From Phycisphaerae bacterium (lineage in GTDB: Bacteria; Planctomycetota; Phycisphaerae; Phycisphaerales; UBA1924), in the NCBI GenBank assembly GCA_030432255.1, contig JAUIHS010000036.1:1-34095 (forward strand): a stretch of 34,095 nt of DNA, read 5' to 3'. Shown here one piece after another: positions 1 through 6,965 of this stretch (position 1 is the first letter of the stretch; every line of letters begins with the position of its first letter). Made by a program: the position numbers and the translations under genes. The notes beneath the pieces were generated by a model, which saw nothing but the letters and a program-made list of their open reading frames with translations, was not told the origin of the DNA and made no database searches.

Positions 1-142
1 CCTCGCTCTTGGTCACCATGCCGAAGCGGTGCTTCTTGGGTGTACCCGTGTCCGGGTCGCGATAGCTGACATGCCATCCGATGCCACGGTTCTCCGTGTA
101 CCGGAGCTGCGGGATGCGTCGCTTGCGGTTGGTTTCGGGCAC
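1..142 (-). CDS. Tyrosine recombinase/integrase, N-terminal part (cut by window edge)
   Basis: The minus strand is open from a GTG start at 142, just downstream of an in-frame TAG, to the window edge, giving 47 residues. The segment reads GIGWHVSYRDPDTG followed by PKKHRFG. This beta-strand pattern (GWHVSYRDP, then a basic stretch and RFG) is typical of the N-terminal arm-type DNA-binding domain of phage-type tyrosine integrases. The catalytic domain would lie beyond base 1 and cannot be checked. The neighbouring tRNA 3' fragment, a classical target for these enzymes, strongly supports the assignment. The start codon is inferred, because no strong ribosome binding site is visible. Confidence 0.6.
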   Translation of the reverse strand, partial: MPETNRKRRIPQLRYTENRGIGWHVSYRDPDTGTPKKHRFGMVTKSE

Positions 143-203
143 GGCGACGGGCCTCTACATTGGCCGAGGATTAGGCTTCCACGGTGGATGCCCGCGAGAT
201 AAA

Positions 204-235
204 TGTAGTGCAGTTTCGGCGGCTTGTGTAGTGCA
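204..235. repeat. Direct repeat TGTAGTGCA x2 between integrase and att site
   Basis: TGTAGTGCA occurs at 204-212 and again at 227-235, in the same orientation and 23 bases apart start to start. The repeats lie between the integrase start and the tRNA fragment. Their position and size resemble arm-type integrase or excisionase binding sites. This role is inferred from location only. Confidence 0.35.
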
Positions 236-274
236 AACCGGCCTCGGAGACGCTGCTAGTGCGGTTTTCGGGTC

Positions 275-316
275 TTGCCAACGTGAATGTCGGGCGTTCG
301 AATCGCCTCACCCGCT
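275..316 (+). other. attachment site: 3' fragment of tRNA-Gly(GCC)
   Basis: The fragment starts in the anticodon loop (TTGCCAA, 275-281, anticodon GCC at 277-279). It continues through the 3' anticodon strand CGTGA (282-286), a five-base variable loop, a T-arm with stem GGGCG/CGCCT around TTCGAAT (292-308), the acceptor strand CACCCGC (309-315) and discriminator T at 316. The discriminator fits tRNA-Gly. The bases before the loop (GGGTC) cannot pair with CGTGA, and no GCGGGTG acceptor strand exists upstream, so the 5' half is absent. A 3' half joined to foreign DNA is what integration into a tRNA gene leaves at one junction. It is not a functional tRNA. Confidence 0.7.
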
Positions 317-321
317 TTGAG

Positions 322-373
322 AAGGAGCCCCTGAACGCCTTGTCCAAAGACGTTCAGGGGCTCCTTTCGTTTT
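322..373 (+). terminator. Rho-independent-type terminator of the former tRNA-Gly gene
   Basis: A perfect 16-bp stem pairs 322-337 with 351-366 around a 13-base loop, followed by a T-rich run (TCGTTTT). It begins five bases after the tRNA fragment's discriminator, so it is most simply the original terminator of the interrupted tRNA gene, on the host side of the junction. Confidence 0.75.
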
Positions 374-577
374 GGCACTCCTTTACCGTTGGGCGAGTGT
401 CCAGCGTTTGTCGTGCAGGCTCGTGCTGAGGGGTCGCGTATCTCGACGGAACGGGCGCGCCGCGTAGTTAACGGCGTGCTGTCATGGCCTGCAGTCATGA
501 CGGCGTCCAACGTGCGCGCCCGCACGCGACGTCAATCGTCGTCACGCCCACCGATCGGGCCGCAAGGGAGCCTTCGT

Positions 578-756
578 ATGTCTCGCGCGCAGAACGAGCC
601 TCAACCATCCATCGAGGATGCCTTGGATCCGCAAATGACACCGACGCAACTGAATACCAGTCGGTGCGTGGCTGTCTGACCCTGACCGCACTCATCATCG
701 TCTGCTCAATCGTCGCAGTTGCGTTCATCGTGCTCTTCGGGTCACCTGTGGATTAA
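578..756 (+). pseudogene. Possible small membrane protein gene, apparently frameshifted
   Basis: An ATG at 578 is preceded by AGGGAG at good spacing and opens a hydrophilic N-terminus (MSRAQNEPQPSIED...), but that frame stops at 677-679. The overlapping frame ending in TAA at 754-756 encodes a clear membrane segment (GCLTLTALIIVCSIVAVAFI) without a convincing start of its own. Together they resemble one roughly 60-residue single-span protein broken by a -1 shift between about 625 and 665. It could instead be non-coding. No family is recognised. Confidence 0.3.
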
Positions 757-761
757 GATAC

Positions 762-782
762 GTCCACCGACCATCGGTGGAC
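762..782. promoter_or_regulatory. Perfect 9-bp inverted repeat upstream of the YitT gene
   Basis: GTCCACCGA-CCA-TCGGTGGAC is a perfect stem of 9 bp with a three-base centre. It sits five bases after the TAA at 754-756 and 28 bases before the ATG at 811. It could terminate the preceding small reading frame, although no T-run follows, or be an operator for the YitT gene. Confidence 0.4.
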
Positions 783-810
783 CTGAGGGCGTATTGGAGG
801 CGTAGAGCGT

Positions 811-1755
811 ATGAAGTCGAGCCCGTCATCACGGAGATTGGATGGCCGCATCGCCATGGACTACGCAGTCATCGTCGGTGGTGGGCTCCTCTACGCCGCT
901 GCCCTCAAGTACTTCGTCCTGCCCTCCTCGGTCATCCTGACGGGCAGCGAGGGGATTGCGGTGGCGCTCTCGTACTACTTTGATGCCTATTGGCTCTTCA
1001 TCGTCCTGTACAGCGTGTTCCAGGCGGCGCTACTGCTCTTCGCCAAGCTCCGCATGCCCGCGACATTCGCTCGGCGATCGCTCGTGACGGTAGTCACCGT
1101 CGTCATCGCGCTGATGCTCCTTCCCGATCTGCGATTCGCCGCGCCCGAGCCCGAGAACGAGCGCATCCTCCTCGTGCTGTTCGGCGGTCTGCTGGCCGGT
1201 ACGGCCAAGGCGATCGCGTTCCGACGCCGCGGTTCGACGGGGGACGAGGACATCCTGGGCGCCTACTTCGCAATCAAGTACTTGAAGCCCGTAGGTTCCA
1301 TTGCAGTGATCGCAGCCGTCGTCTCGACGGAATTCGGCATGCTGCTGGCGCTGCTCAAGCACGGCGAGTTCGAGCCGGTCGTGAATACGCTGATGTACAC
1401 GTGCATCTACATCTTCGCCAGCGCGGAGACGCTGAACAACCTCTATCACCGCTTCAGCCTGACGGCTGTCGATGTCGTTTCCCGCCGAAGCAAGCAGGTC
1501 GGACAGGCGATCGTGTCGTCGCTGCCTCATCGCACGTTCATCGTCCAGGACGGACGAGGCGGCCACAGTAGCGACGAGTTCGATCTGGTGCGTACAGTCG
1601 TGACGAAGGAGGAGTTGCCCACTCTGCTTCGGGCGATCAACCGCGCCGATCCCGATTCCTTCCACTACCACTTCGAACTCCAGGGAATCTCCCGCCGGTA
1701 CTACATACCTCCGATCGGCCAGCCCCTCGGCCCGTCTTCTGGCCAGAGCACCTGA
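811..1755 (+). CDS. YitT family membrane protein (DUF161 + DUF2179)
   Basis: This 314-residue protein has several hydrophobic segments over roughly residues 15-210 in the pattern of the YitT family, including a Gly-rich first span and an early ILTGSEGIAVAL loop. A soluble C-terminal domain of the DUF2179 type follows at roughly 235-300 (DGRGGHSSDEFDLVRTVV, then EELPTLLRAI). YitT proteins are poorly characterised polytopic membrane proteins, so no substrate can be assigned. The ATG at 811 is preceded by GGAGG at 796-800, which fixes the start. The stop codon lies inside sequence homologous to an IS transposase, so the last few residues may have been supplied by the insertion remnant. It is a single gene without an obvious operon partner. 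Confidence 0.8.
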   Translation: MKSSPSSRRLDGRIAMDYAVIVGGGLLYAAALKYFVLPSSVILTGSEGIAVALSYYFDAYWLFIVLYSVFQAALLLFAKLRMPATFARRSLVTVVTVVIALMLLPDLRFAAPEPENERILLVLFGGLLAGTAKAIAFRRRGSTGDEDILGAYFAIKYLKPVGSIAVIAAVVSTEFGMLLALLKHGEFEPVVNTLMYTCIYIFASAETLNNLYHRFSLTAVDVVSRRSKQVGQAIVSSLPHRTFIVQDGRGGHSSDEFDLVRTVVTKEELPTLLRAINRADPDSFHYHFELQGISRRYYIPPIGQPLGPSSGQST

Positions 1756-2372
1756 CAGTCGATGGCACATTGATCCGTTCGCTGGCGGGGCACAAGTCGA
1801 TGAAGCCCATCGATGATGACAGCGATGACCATGACTGCAACGGCTGGTCGGACTTCAAAGGTGGGAAGCGTTCGAACAAGACGCATCGCTCGGTGGTCGA
1901 CCCCGATGCGCGGCTGATGCGCAAAGGCGGCAGCGGTGCGTTCCTCTCTCACTCGATGCATCTGCTGACCGCCAGCCACAGCGGCCTGTGCGTGGACGTT
2001 GCCGTGGACGCGGCGGATGGAACCGCAGAACGCCGCAACGCGCTGCGCATGCTCGATCGCGTGCGTCGGCATCACCGGGTCGTCCCGAAGGTGCTGGCGG
2101 CGGACGCGGGTTACGGCACGGGCGAGTTCCTGTGCGAGGTGGAGGCACGGGGCATCACACCGCACGCCGCGATGCCGCGCATGAAGATCCGGGGCGAGAG
2201 CGAAGAGCACCATGCGCGACGGCGCATGAAGCGACGACAGCGTGGCCGGGCGTACCGAGCGAGCCAGCGTGTCAGACGCATGATCGATCCTGTGATCGGC
2301 TGGTTCAAACACGTGGGTGGCCAGTTGAGAACACGGTTCATCCGGTCGTCCCTGCGATCCCAAAACTCATAG
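1746..2372 (+). pseudogene. IS5-type DDE transposase remnant, truncated at both ends
   Basis: The frame resembles the middle and late part of IS5-family (DUF772/DDE) transposases. It contains EHLTVDGTLI with the first catalytic Asp, then SDFKGGKRSNKTH, then VVDPDARLMRKG, then AADAGYGTGEF with the second Asp. The expected IEE-FGW-K motif reads IDPVIGWFKHVGG, so the third acidic residue is apparently lost. The N-terminal domain is missing and the frame enters straight from the end of the YitT gene. The usual C-terminal tail after the KTRH-like motif is also missing. No terminal inverted repeats or target duplications were found. This is a dead fragment whose 3' end overlaps the convergent phosphatase gene by six bases. 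Confidence 0.75.
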
Positions 2373-3989
2373 CTTGTCGATCCAAACGGCGGCGACTGTG
2401 AGGTCGTCAGCGAGCGGGCCTGCCGCGTGTGTGCGGACGCTGTCAATCAGCCGCTGCACGATGGATTGCCGGCGGTGGTCTCCGGCCAGGCAAGTCAGCA
2501 CACCATCAACCCCATGCTGGTCTCCTTCGGGATTCGTCTGCTCGACCGCGCCATCGGAGAACAGCACGAGCGATGATCCTGCCTGGAGGCTGAGTTCGTG
2601 GACTGCGTAGTCTGCGGTTTCGACCACGCCGAGCGGGAAACCCGGTTCGGTTTCGACTCGCTTCGGTGCATCCGCAGTTGGTACGTAGACAGACAGGCCG
2701 TGTCCTGCGTCGGCCAGTTGAATGACGCGCATACCGCTATCGACAACTCCTGCGATGAGCGTGACAAACTTCGAGGCCTCCGATCGCTGATGCAGATCGG
2801 TGTTCACTGCTGCCATTGCATCAGCAAGCGCAGCGCCTGAGAGCAGGTGTGTTCGAAGCTGGGACTGGCAGGCGGCCATGAGCATTGCAGCGCCGACGCC
2901 CTTGCCTGACACATCGCCCAGAAAGAAAGCGGTTCGAGACTTGTCCAGCGGGAAGACATCGAACAGGTCACCTGCAACAACTCGACCGGGGATGGATTCG
3001 AACTGATAGGAGACTGCGCCGTGGCGACCCCGGGTCGGTGGCGAGAGCAATTCCTGTGCGCGGCGGGCGGCGTTGAGGTCGGCCTGGAGCTGGCGGTGTC
3101 GATCTGCCATTACCGTTGCGCTGATACGCTGGAACGCCAGAGCAAGGAGCCGAGCGACGGACTGGCAGAAAGAAGCGGCGTCCGGGGGAACAACACCCTC
3201 GGCGTCTCGGGTATCGATCATCAGGAACGCTGTCGGAGTGCCATCGACCAGGACGGGAGCGCAGATGGCGGACCGGATTCCGAGCTCCACGATGGACTGG
3301 GCCTGGTCGCCCTGGCCCGGATTCACCGTCAACTGCACGAGTCCCTGTCGCGTCGCCTGTTCGATCAGTGTGCGTGAGACCTTCGGTGGTTGTGCCGACG
3401 TGGAGGCGACAACCGTGAGTTCGGCGTCGGTTTCTGGTTCAACGACAACGACCCGCCTGCACGATGTTGCTTCCCGAACGGCTTCCGCAGCCGCTTGCGC
3501 GACCGATTCGCGTGACTTGAGTTCGTCGAGCTTCGCGGTCAACGCCATGAGTACGTCGAGGCCACGCTGCGCGACTCCGCCAAGCTGTTGCGCGGGAATC
3601 GCGCTCACGCTCGCCGGTTCGCCAAGTGGCGGAGCAAAGGGGGTGGTGACTCCGGGCCTGGCGCTGTTCGCTGTACACCGGCATCGCCATGAACCGAACG
3701 TGAGAACATCGCCATCCTGGATCGGCGTGGGGGTCGCGGGGTCGATCCTCTGATCATTGATCGAGGTGCCGTGCCTTGAGTTCAGATCCGTGAGCAGCCA
3801 GGTGTCACCCTTCCGGACAATCGAGGCGTGTCGGCGCGACACGGACGGGTCGGGCATCGGCCAGTCAGCCTCCGCGGATCGGCCGACGAGGAACGGCGCA
3901 TCAACGGGCAGGCTCACGGAGCGGACGGCTTCGCCGGAGTCGAGCGATGAGATGGGTCGCAAGCTGAGAATCGCAGCACCAGAATCCAT
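2367..3989 (-). CDS. FHA-GAF-PP2C (SpoIIE/RsbU-type) protein phosphatase
   Basis: In this 540-residue cytosolic protein an FHA domain spans about residues 25-105, with LVGRS, SRRHA and LNSRHGTSIND, the residues that bind phosphothreonine. A GAF-like sensor domain follows at about 145-290. A SpoIIE-type PP2C domain occupies about 315-537, with metal-binding acidic motifs AGDLFDVF, GDVSGKGVGAAML, LFSDGAVEQ and DDLTVAAVW. Such enzymes dephosphorylate Ser/Thr residues, classically on anti-sigma-factor antagonists. The gene is divergent from a Ser/Thr kinase with 68 bases between their starts, so phosphothreonine made by the kinase is a plausible FHA ligand; that link is inference. No strong ribosome binding site precedes the ATG at 3989. 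Confidence 0.85.
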   Translation of the reverse strand: MDSGAAILSLRPISSLDSGEAVRSVSLPVDAPFLVGRSAEADWPMPDPSVSRRHASIVRKGDTWLLTDLNSRHGTSINDQRIDPATPTPIQDGDVLTFGSWRCRCTANSARPGVTTPFAPPLGEPASVSAIPAQQLGGVAQRGLDVLMALTAKLDELKSRESVAQAAAEAVREATSCRRVVVVEPETDAELTVVASTSAQPPKVSRTLIEQATRQGLVQLTVNPGQGDQAQSIVELGIRSAICAPVLVDGTPTAFLMIDTRDAEGVVPPDAASFCQSVARLLALAFQRISATVMADRHRQLQADLNAARRAQELLSPPTRGRHGAVSYQFESIPGRVVAGDLFDVFPLDKSRTAFFLGDVSGKGVGAAMLMAACQSQLRTHLLSGAALADAMAAVNTDLHQRSEASKFVTLIAGVVDSGMRVIQLADAGHGLSVYVPTADAPKRVETEPGFPLGVVETADYAVHELSLQAGSSLVLFSDGAVEQTNPEGDQHGVDGVLTCLAGDHRRQSIVQRLIDSVRTHAAGPLADDLTVAAVWIDKL

Positions 3990-4057
3990 GGATGAATGGT
4001 ACTTGGAAACCTGTTGCCGGGCGGTCGCGGCTCTTCATCGGTCGCTATTCTGTCTCC

Positions 4058-6850
4058 ATGATCGAACGCATCGGTCCATTTGAGGTTCTTCGCGAGGTCG
4101 GCCGCGGCGGCATGGGTGTGGTGTACCTTGCGCGGGACACGCGACTGGATCGCGAGGTTGCCATCAAGGCGCTGCCGGAGCACCTCGCCTCGGAGCCTGC
4201 CCGCCTGGAGCGATTCGAACGTGAGGCGAAGACGCTTGCGGGGCTGAGCCATCCCAACGTCGCCGGGATCTACGGCGTTGAGGAGCGGGACGGGTCGAAG
4301 TACCTGGTACTCGAGTATGTCGACGGTGAGACGCTGGCGGACAGGCTCGATCGAGGGCCGCTGCCGGTGGATGAGGCGATCGAGTACGCGGTGCAGATCG
4401 CCGCGGGTGTGGAAGCGGCGCACGAGGCCGGTGTGATTCACCGTGATCTCAAGCCCGCGAACATCAAGGTGACGCCTGATGGCCAGGCGAAGGTGCTGGA
4501 CTTCGGGCTGGCGCGTACGGATGAAGGCGGGCAGTCTTCGACTGGGGTTCTGGACAGTCCGACGATGACGCAGCAGCCGCAGCATTCGCCGACGATCGCG
4601 GGCGCGATCCTGGGGACGGCGGCGTACATGAGCCCCGAGCAGGCGCGGGGTCGTCGTGTCGACAGGCGGACGGACATCTGGTCCTTCGGCGTGGTGCTCT
4701 ACGAGATGCTTGTCGGCGCGAGTCCGTTTCATGGCGAGACGGCGACGGATTCGATCGGGGCGGTGCTGCACAAGGATCTGGACCTTGCACTATTGCCGCG
4801 CGAGACACCGGCGAATGTGCGCCGGGTACTCGAGCGCTGTCTTGTCCGCGACAAGCAACTTCGCTATCGCGACATCGGCGATGTGCGGGTGGAGTTGATG
4901 ACTCCGGAGCAAGAGAACGGCTTTCAACAACCCGCCACTGACACAGCAGGGCGTTCACGTCTGCTTCTCGGGATCGCCGCGACTCTGATCATCTTGCTCG
5001 CCGGTTTGAGCATATGGGCGTTCAGTCGAGAAGCGCCCTCCCCGGCTCAACCGGCCGTGCGGCTCACGATCGCATCGCCTCACGGCGCGAGCCTCCGCCT
5101 CTCGGGCGATCTCGGTGGCCCTGCGGTGCTTTCGCGTGACGGCACGCGCGTCGCATTCGTGGCAACACGCGAGGGAGTGTCACGCCGAATCTGGCTGCGG
5201 GATCTCAATGAGATCGAGGCGGTCGAGCTTGACGGCACCGACCTGGCGATATTCCCGTTTTGGAGCCCGGACGGTCGGCACATCGGCTTCTTTACGCCAA
5301 CCGGGCTCAAGAGACATGACACGGTCAGCGGCACGACGTCACGGATCACCGGCGGTGGTCACGGGCGGGGTGCGGCATGGACGGAGGATGGGCGGATAGT
5401 CTTCGCCCCGCGCTTTCGCGGCGGTTTGTTCGTGGTCAATGCGGAGGGTGGAGACTCCCAGCCGTTCACGGTTCTCGATGAAGAACTGCACACGAGCCAC
5501 CGCTGGCCGTTCGTGATCCCAGGGACCGACCGGTTTCTCTACCTCGCCGTCTCAGCTCGCCCCAACGAGAAGGACAACAACGGGGTCTACCTCGCGAGCC
5601 TGAGCGACCCCAAGAACCCGGTACGCGTCATGACAAGCGACTACGGCGCTGTCTATGCCAACGGGCATCTGGTGTATGTGCGAGACGGTGCCCTGCTCGC
5701 ACGGCCATTCGATCCTGTGTCGGGCAGCTTTGCCGGAGAATCATCGCTTCTTGCTCGCGATGTGCATCCCGATATCTCAACGTGGCACGGTCAGTTTTCG
5801 GTCAGCCCCGCGGGCGTCATCGTGTACGGTGCGGCGCTGCCCGCATCCCGCACCGAGTCGTCGGTAGATCAAAGCTATTCTTTCGAGATGAACGGCGACC
5901 GTGTCACCGCATTCGACTACGACGGCCGAGAAACCACCGCGTACGCCACCGACACACCGATCCGATACATGGCGCAGGACCGGGCGGGCGAGATGCTCGC
6001 GATCGAACAGATCGGCGACGACGGCTTTATCGACCTGTGGCTGCACCCAACCCGGTTCGTGGTTGATCTCGACAACGTCGATCCCGGCAAGGCGGCTTCT
6101 TTTGACCCGCGGCCGCGACGGTTCACTTCGCTGCCCGGCGTCGAAGCGGCGCCCACCTGGTCGCCCGATGGCACCGAGATCGCGTTCCGTTGGGACGGCG
6201 ACGAGACCCGACCACGCGGGATCTACCGCAAACGCATCGGTGAGGGCAGCGTCACGCTCGTCTATGACAACAATGGCGGCGACGACCATCCCGTGGACTG
6301 GACGATGGACGGGAAGTACCTGATCGTGGTCTCCGGAACGCTCCTGATCAGCCAGTACAACGACATCTGGGCCGTGCCGCTCGATGGCGGAGAACGGATC
6401 CCGCTGGTGACCGACCCCGGAGTCGATGCCGGGGCGAGGGTTTCCATGGACGGTCGCTGGCTCGCGTATACGCGGATCGAGGACGGCCAATGGGAAATGC
6501 GTGTCATTCCCTTCGCACCGGCGTGGCCCGAGCACCTCCGCGACCGACAGTGGGTCATCTCGGAGGGCAGCGGCATCCATCCCCGCTGGGACCCGGCAGG
6601 CGATGAGTTGTTCTTCGTCGACCAGAATGCGGACCTGCTGGCCGTTGATGTCGACACGACCGGCGAGTCATTCGTGTCCTCATCGCCTCGAGTGCTCTTC
6701 AGATCGCCATGGGATGTTGGCCGATCTTTCGCTGCGACCCCGAACCGCGTGGGTGGCGGCAACCATTTTCACTTTGTCGATAGCAGCAGTGAAGGTGAAA
6801 CCCCGATCTCGGTGATTCTCAGCTGGCCCAGTCTGCTCGACCGGCCCTGA
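4058..6850 (+). CDS. Membrane Ser/Thr protein kinase with C-terminal PD40/TolB-like beta-propeller
   Basis: The start is placed at ATG 4058, because MIERIGPFEV is where the kinase fold begins; the in-frame ATG at 3992 would add 22 unlikely residues. This gives 930 residues. The kinase domain covers about 7-275: glycine loop GRGGMGVV (15-22), Lys37, HRDLKPAN with Asp130, DFG at 148-150, and a MSPEQ version of the APE motif. One membrane span lies at about 301-322. The rest is a repeat-rich propeller of PD40/TolB type with recurring SPDG/W-PDG turns (WSPDGRHIGFF, WSPDGTEIAF), predicted to be outside the membrane. This layout is common in planctomycetes and acidobacteria. The ligand is unknown. 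A TATTCT box ends six bases before the ATG, which could mean a leaderless message. Confidence 0.9.
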   Translation: MIERIGPFEVLREVGRGGMGVVYLARDTRLDREVAIKALPEHLASEPARLERFEREAKTLAGLSHPNVAGIYGVEERDGSKYLVLEYVDGETLADRLDRGPLPVDEAIEYAVQIAAGVEAAHEAGVIHRDLKPANIKVTPDGQAKVLDFGLARTDEGGQSSTGVLDSPTMTQQPQHSPTIAGAILGTAAYMSPEQARGRRVDRRTDIWSFGVVLYEMLVGASPFHGETATDSIGAVLHKDLDLALLPRETPANVRRVLERCLVRDKQLRYRDIGDVRVELMTPEQENGFQQPATDTAGRSRLLLGIAATLIILLAGLSIWAFSREAPSPAQPAVRLTIASPHGASLRLSGDLGGPAVLSRDGTRVAFVATREGVSRRIWLRDLNEIEAVELDGTDLAIFPFWSPDGRHIGFFTPTGLKRHDTVSGTTSRITGGGHGRGAAWTEDGRIVFAPRFRGGLFVVNAEGGDSQPFTVLDEELHTSHRWPFVIPGTDRFLYLAVSARPNEKDNNGVYLASLSDPKNPVRVMTSDYGAVYANGHLVYVRDGALLARPFDPVSGSFAGESSLLARDVHPDISTWHGQFSVSPAGVIVYGAALPASRTESSVDQSYSFEMNGDRVTAFDYDGRETTAYATDTPIRYMAQDRAGEMLAIEQIGDDGFIDLWLHPTRFVVDLDNVDPGKAASFDPRPRRFTSLPGVEAAPTWSPDGTEIAFRWDGDETRPRGIYRKRIGEGSVTLVYDNNGGDDHPVDWTMDGKYLIVVSGTLLISQYNDIWAVPLDGGERIPLVTDPGVDAGARVSMDGRWLAYTRIEDGQWEMRVIPFAPAWPEHLRDRQWVISEGSGIHPRWDPAGDELFFVDQNADLLAVDVDTTGESFVSSSPRVLFRSPWDVGRSFAATPNRVGGGNHFHFVDSSSEGETPISVILSWPSLLDRP

Positions 6851-6965
6851 AGTCTTCCCGTCGGTCCAATTCCGGTGAGTCTCTTTGGCAGCGGATCGGC
6901 ATGGTTGGCAGCGGGGTTCCGGGTGGGCTGGACCGGGTCGTTCCGGAGTTGTGGCAGGTGCCTCT

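Larger units (their letters stand above)
1..316. mobile_element. Terminal end of an integrated genetic element
   Basis: An integrase N-terminus (1-142), a pair of short direct repeats (204-235) and a tRNA-Gly 3' fragment (275-316) occur in the order expected at one end of an element integrated into the 3' part of a tRNA gene. The rest of the element would lie to the left of the window. The tRNA terminator immediately right of the fragment indicates that host DNA begins there. The extent and type of element (prophage, ICE or genomic island) cannot be seen. Confidence 0.6.

Noticed and set aside
256..525. Minus-strand reading frame ending in a GEAIRTPDIHVG-like peptide
   Set aside because: That peptide is the antisense translation of the tRNA T-arm and anticodon loop, a well-known source of false genes.
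4004..4020. Sigma-54-like TTGG...TTGCC before the Ser/Thr kinase gene
   Set aside because: GG and GC are nine bases apart instead of ten, and the flanks do not match.
5777..6580. 267-codon minus-strand open frame inside the kinase gene
   Set aside because: It is a shadow of the propeller region on the plus strand with no recognisable motifs.
6885..6914. Direct repeat TTGGCAGCGG, 20 bases apart, between the kinase and subtilisin genes
   Set aside because: It is short and lies in G-rich sequence between convergent genes; no functional context is seen.
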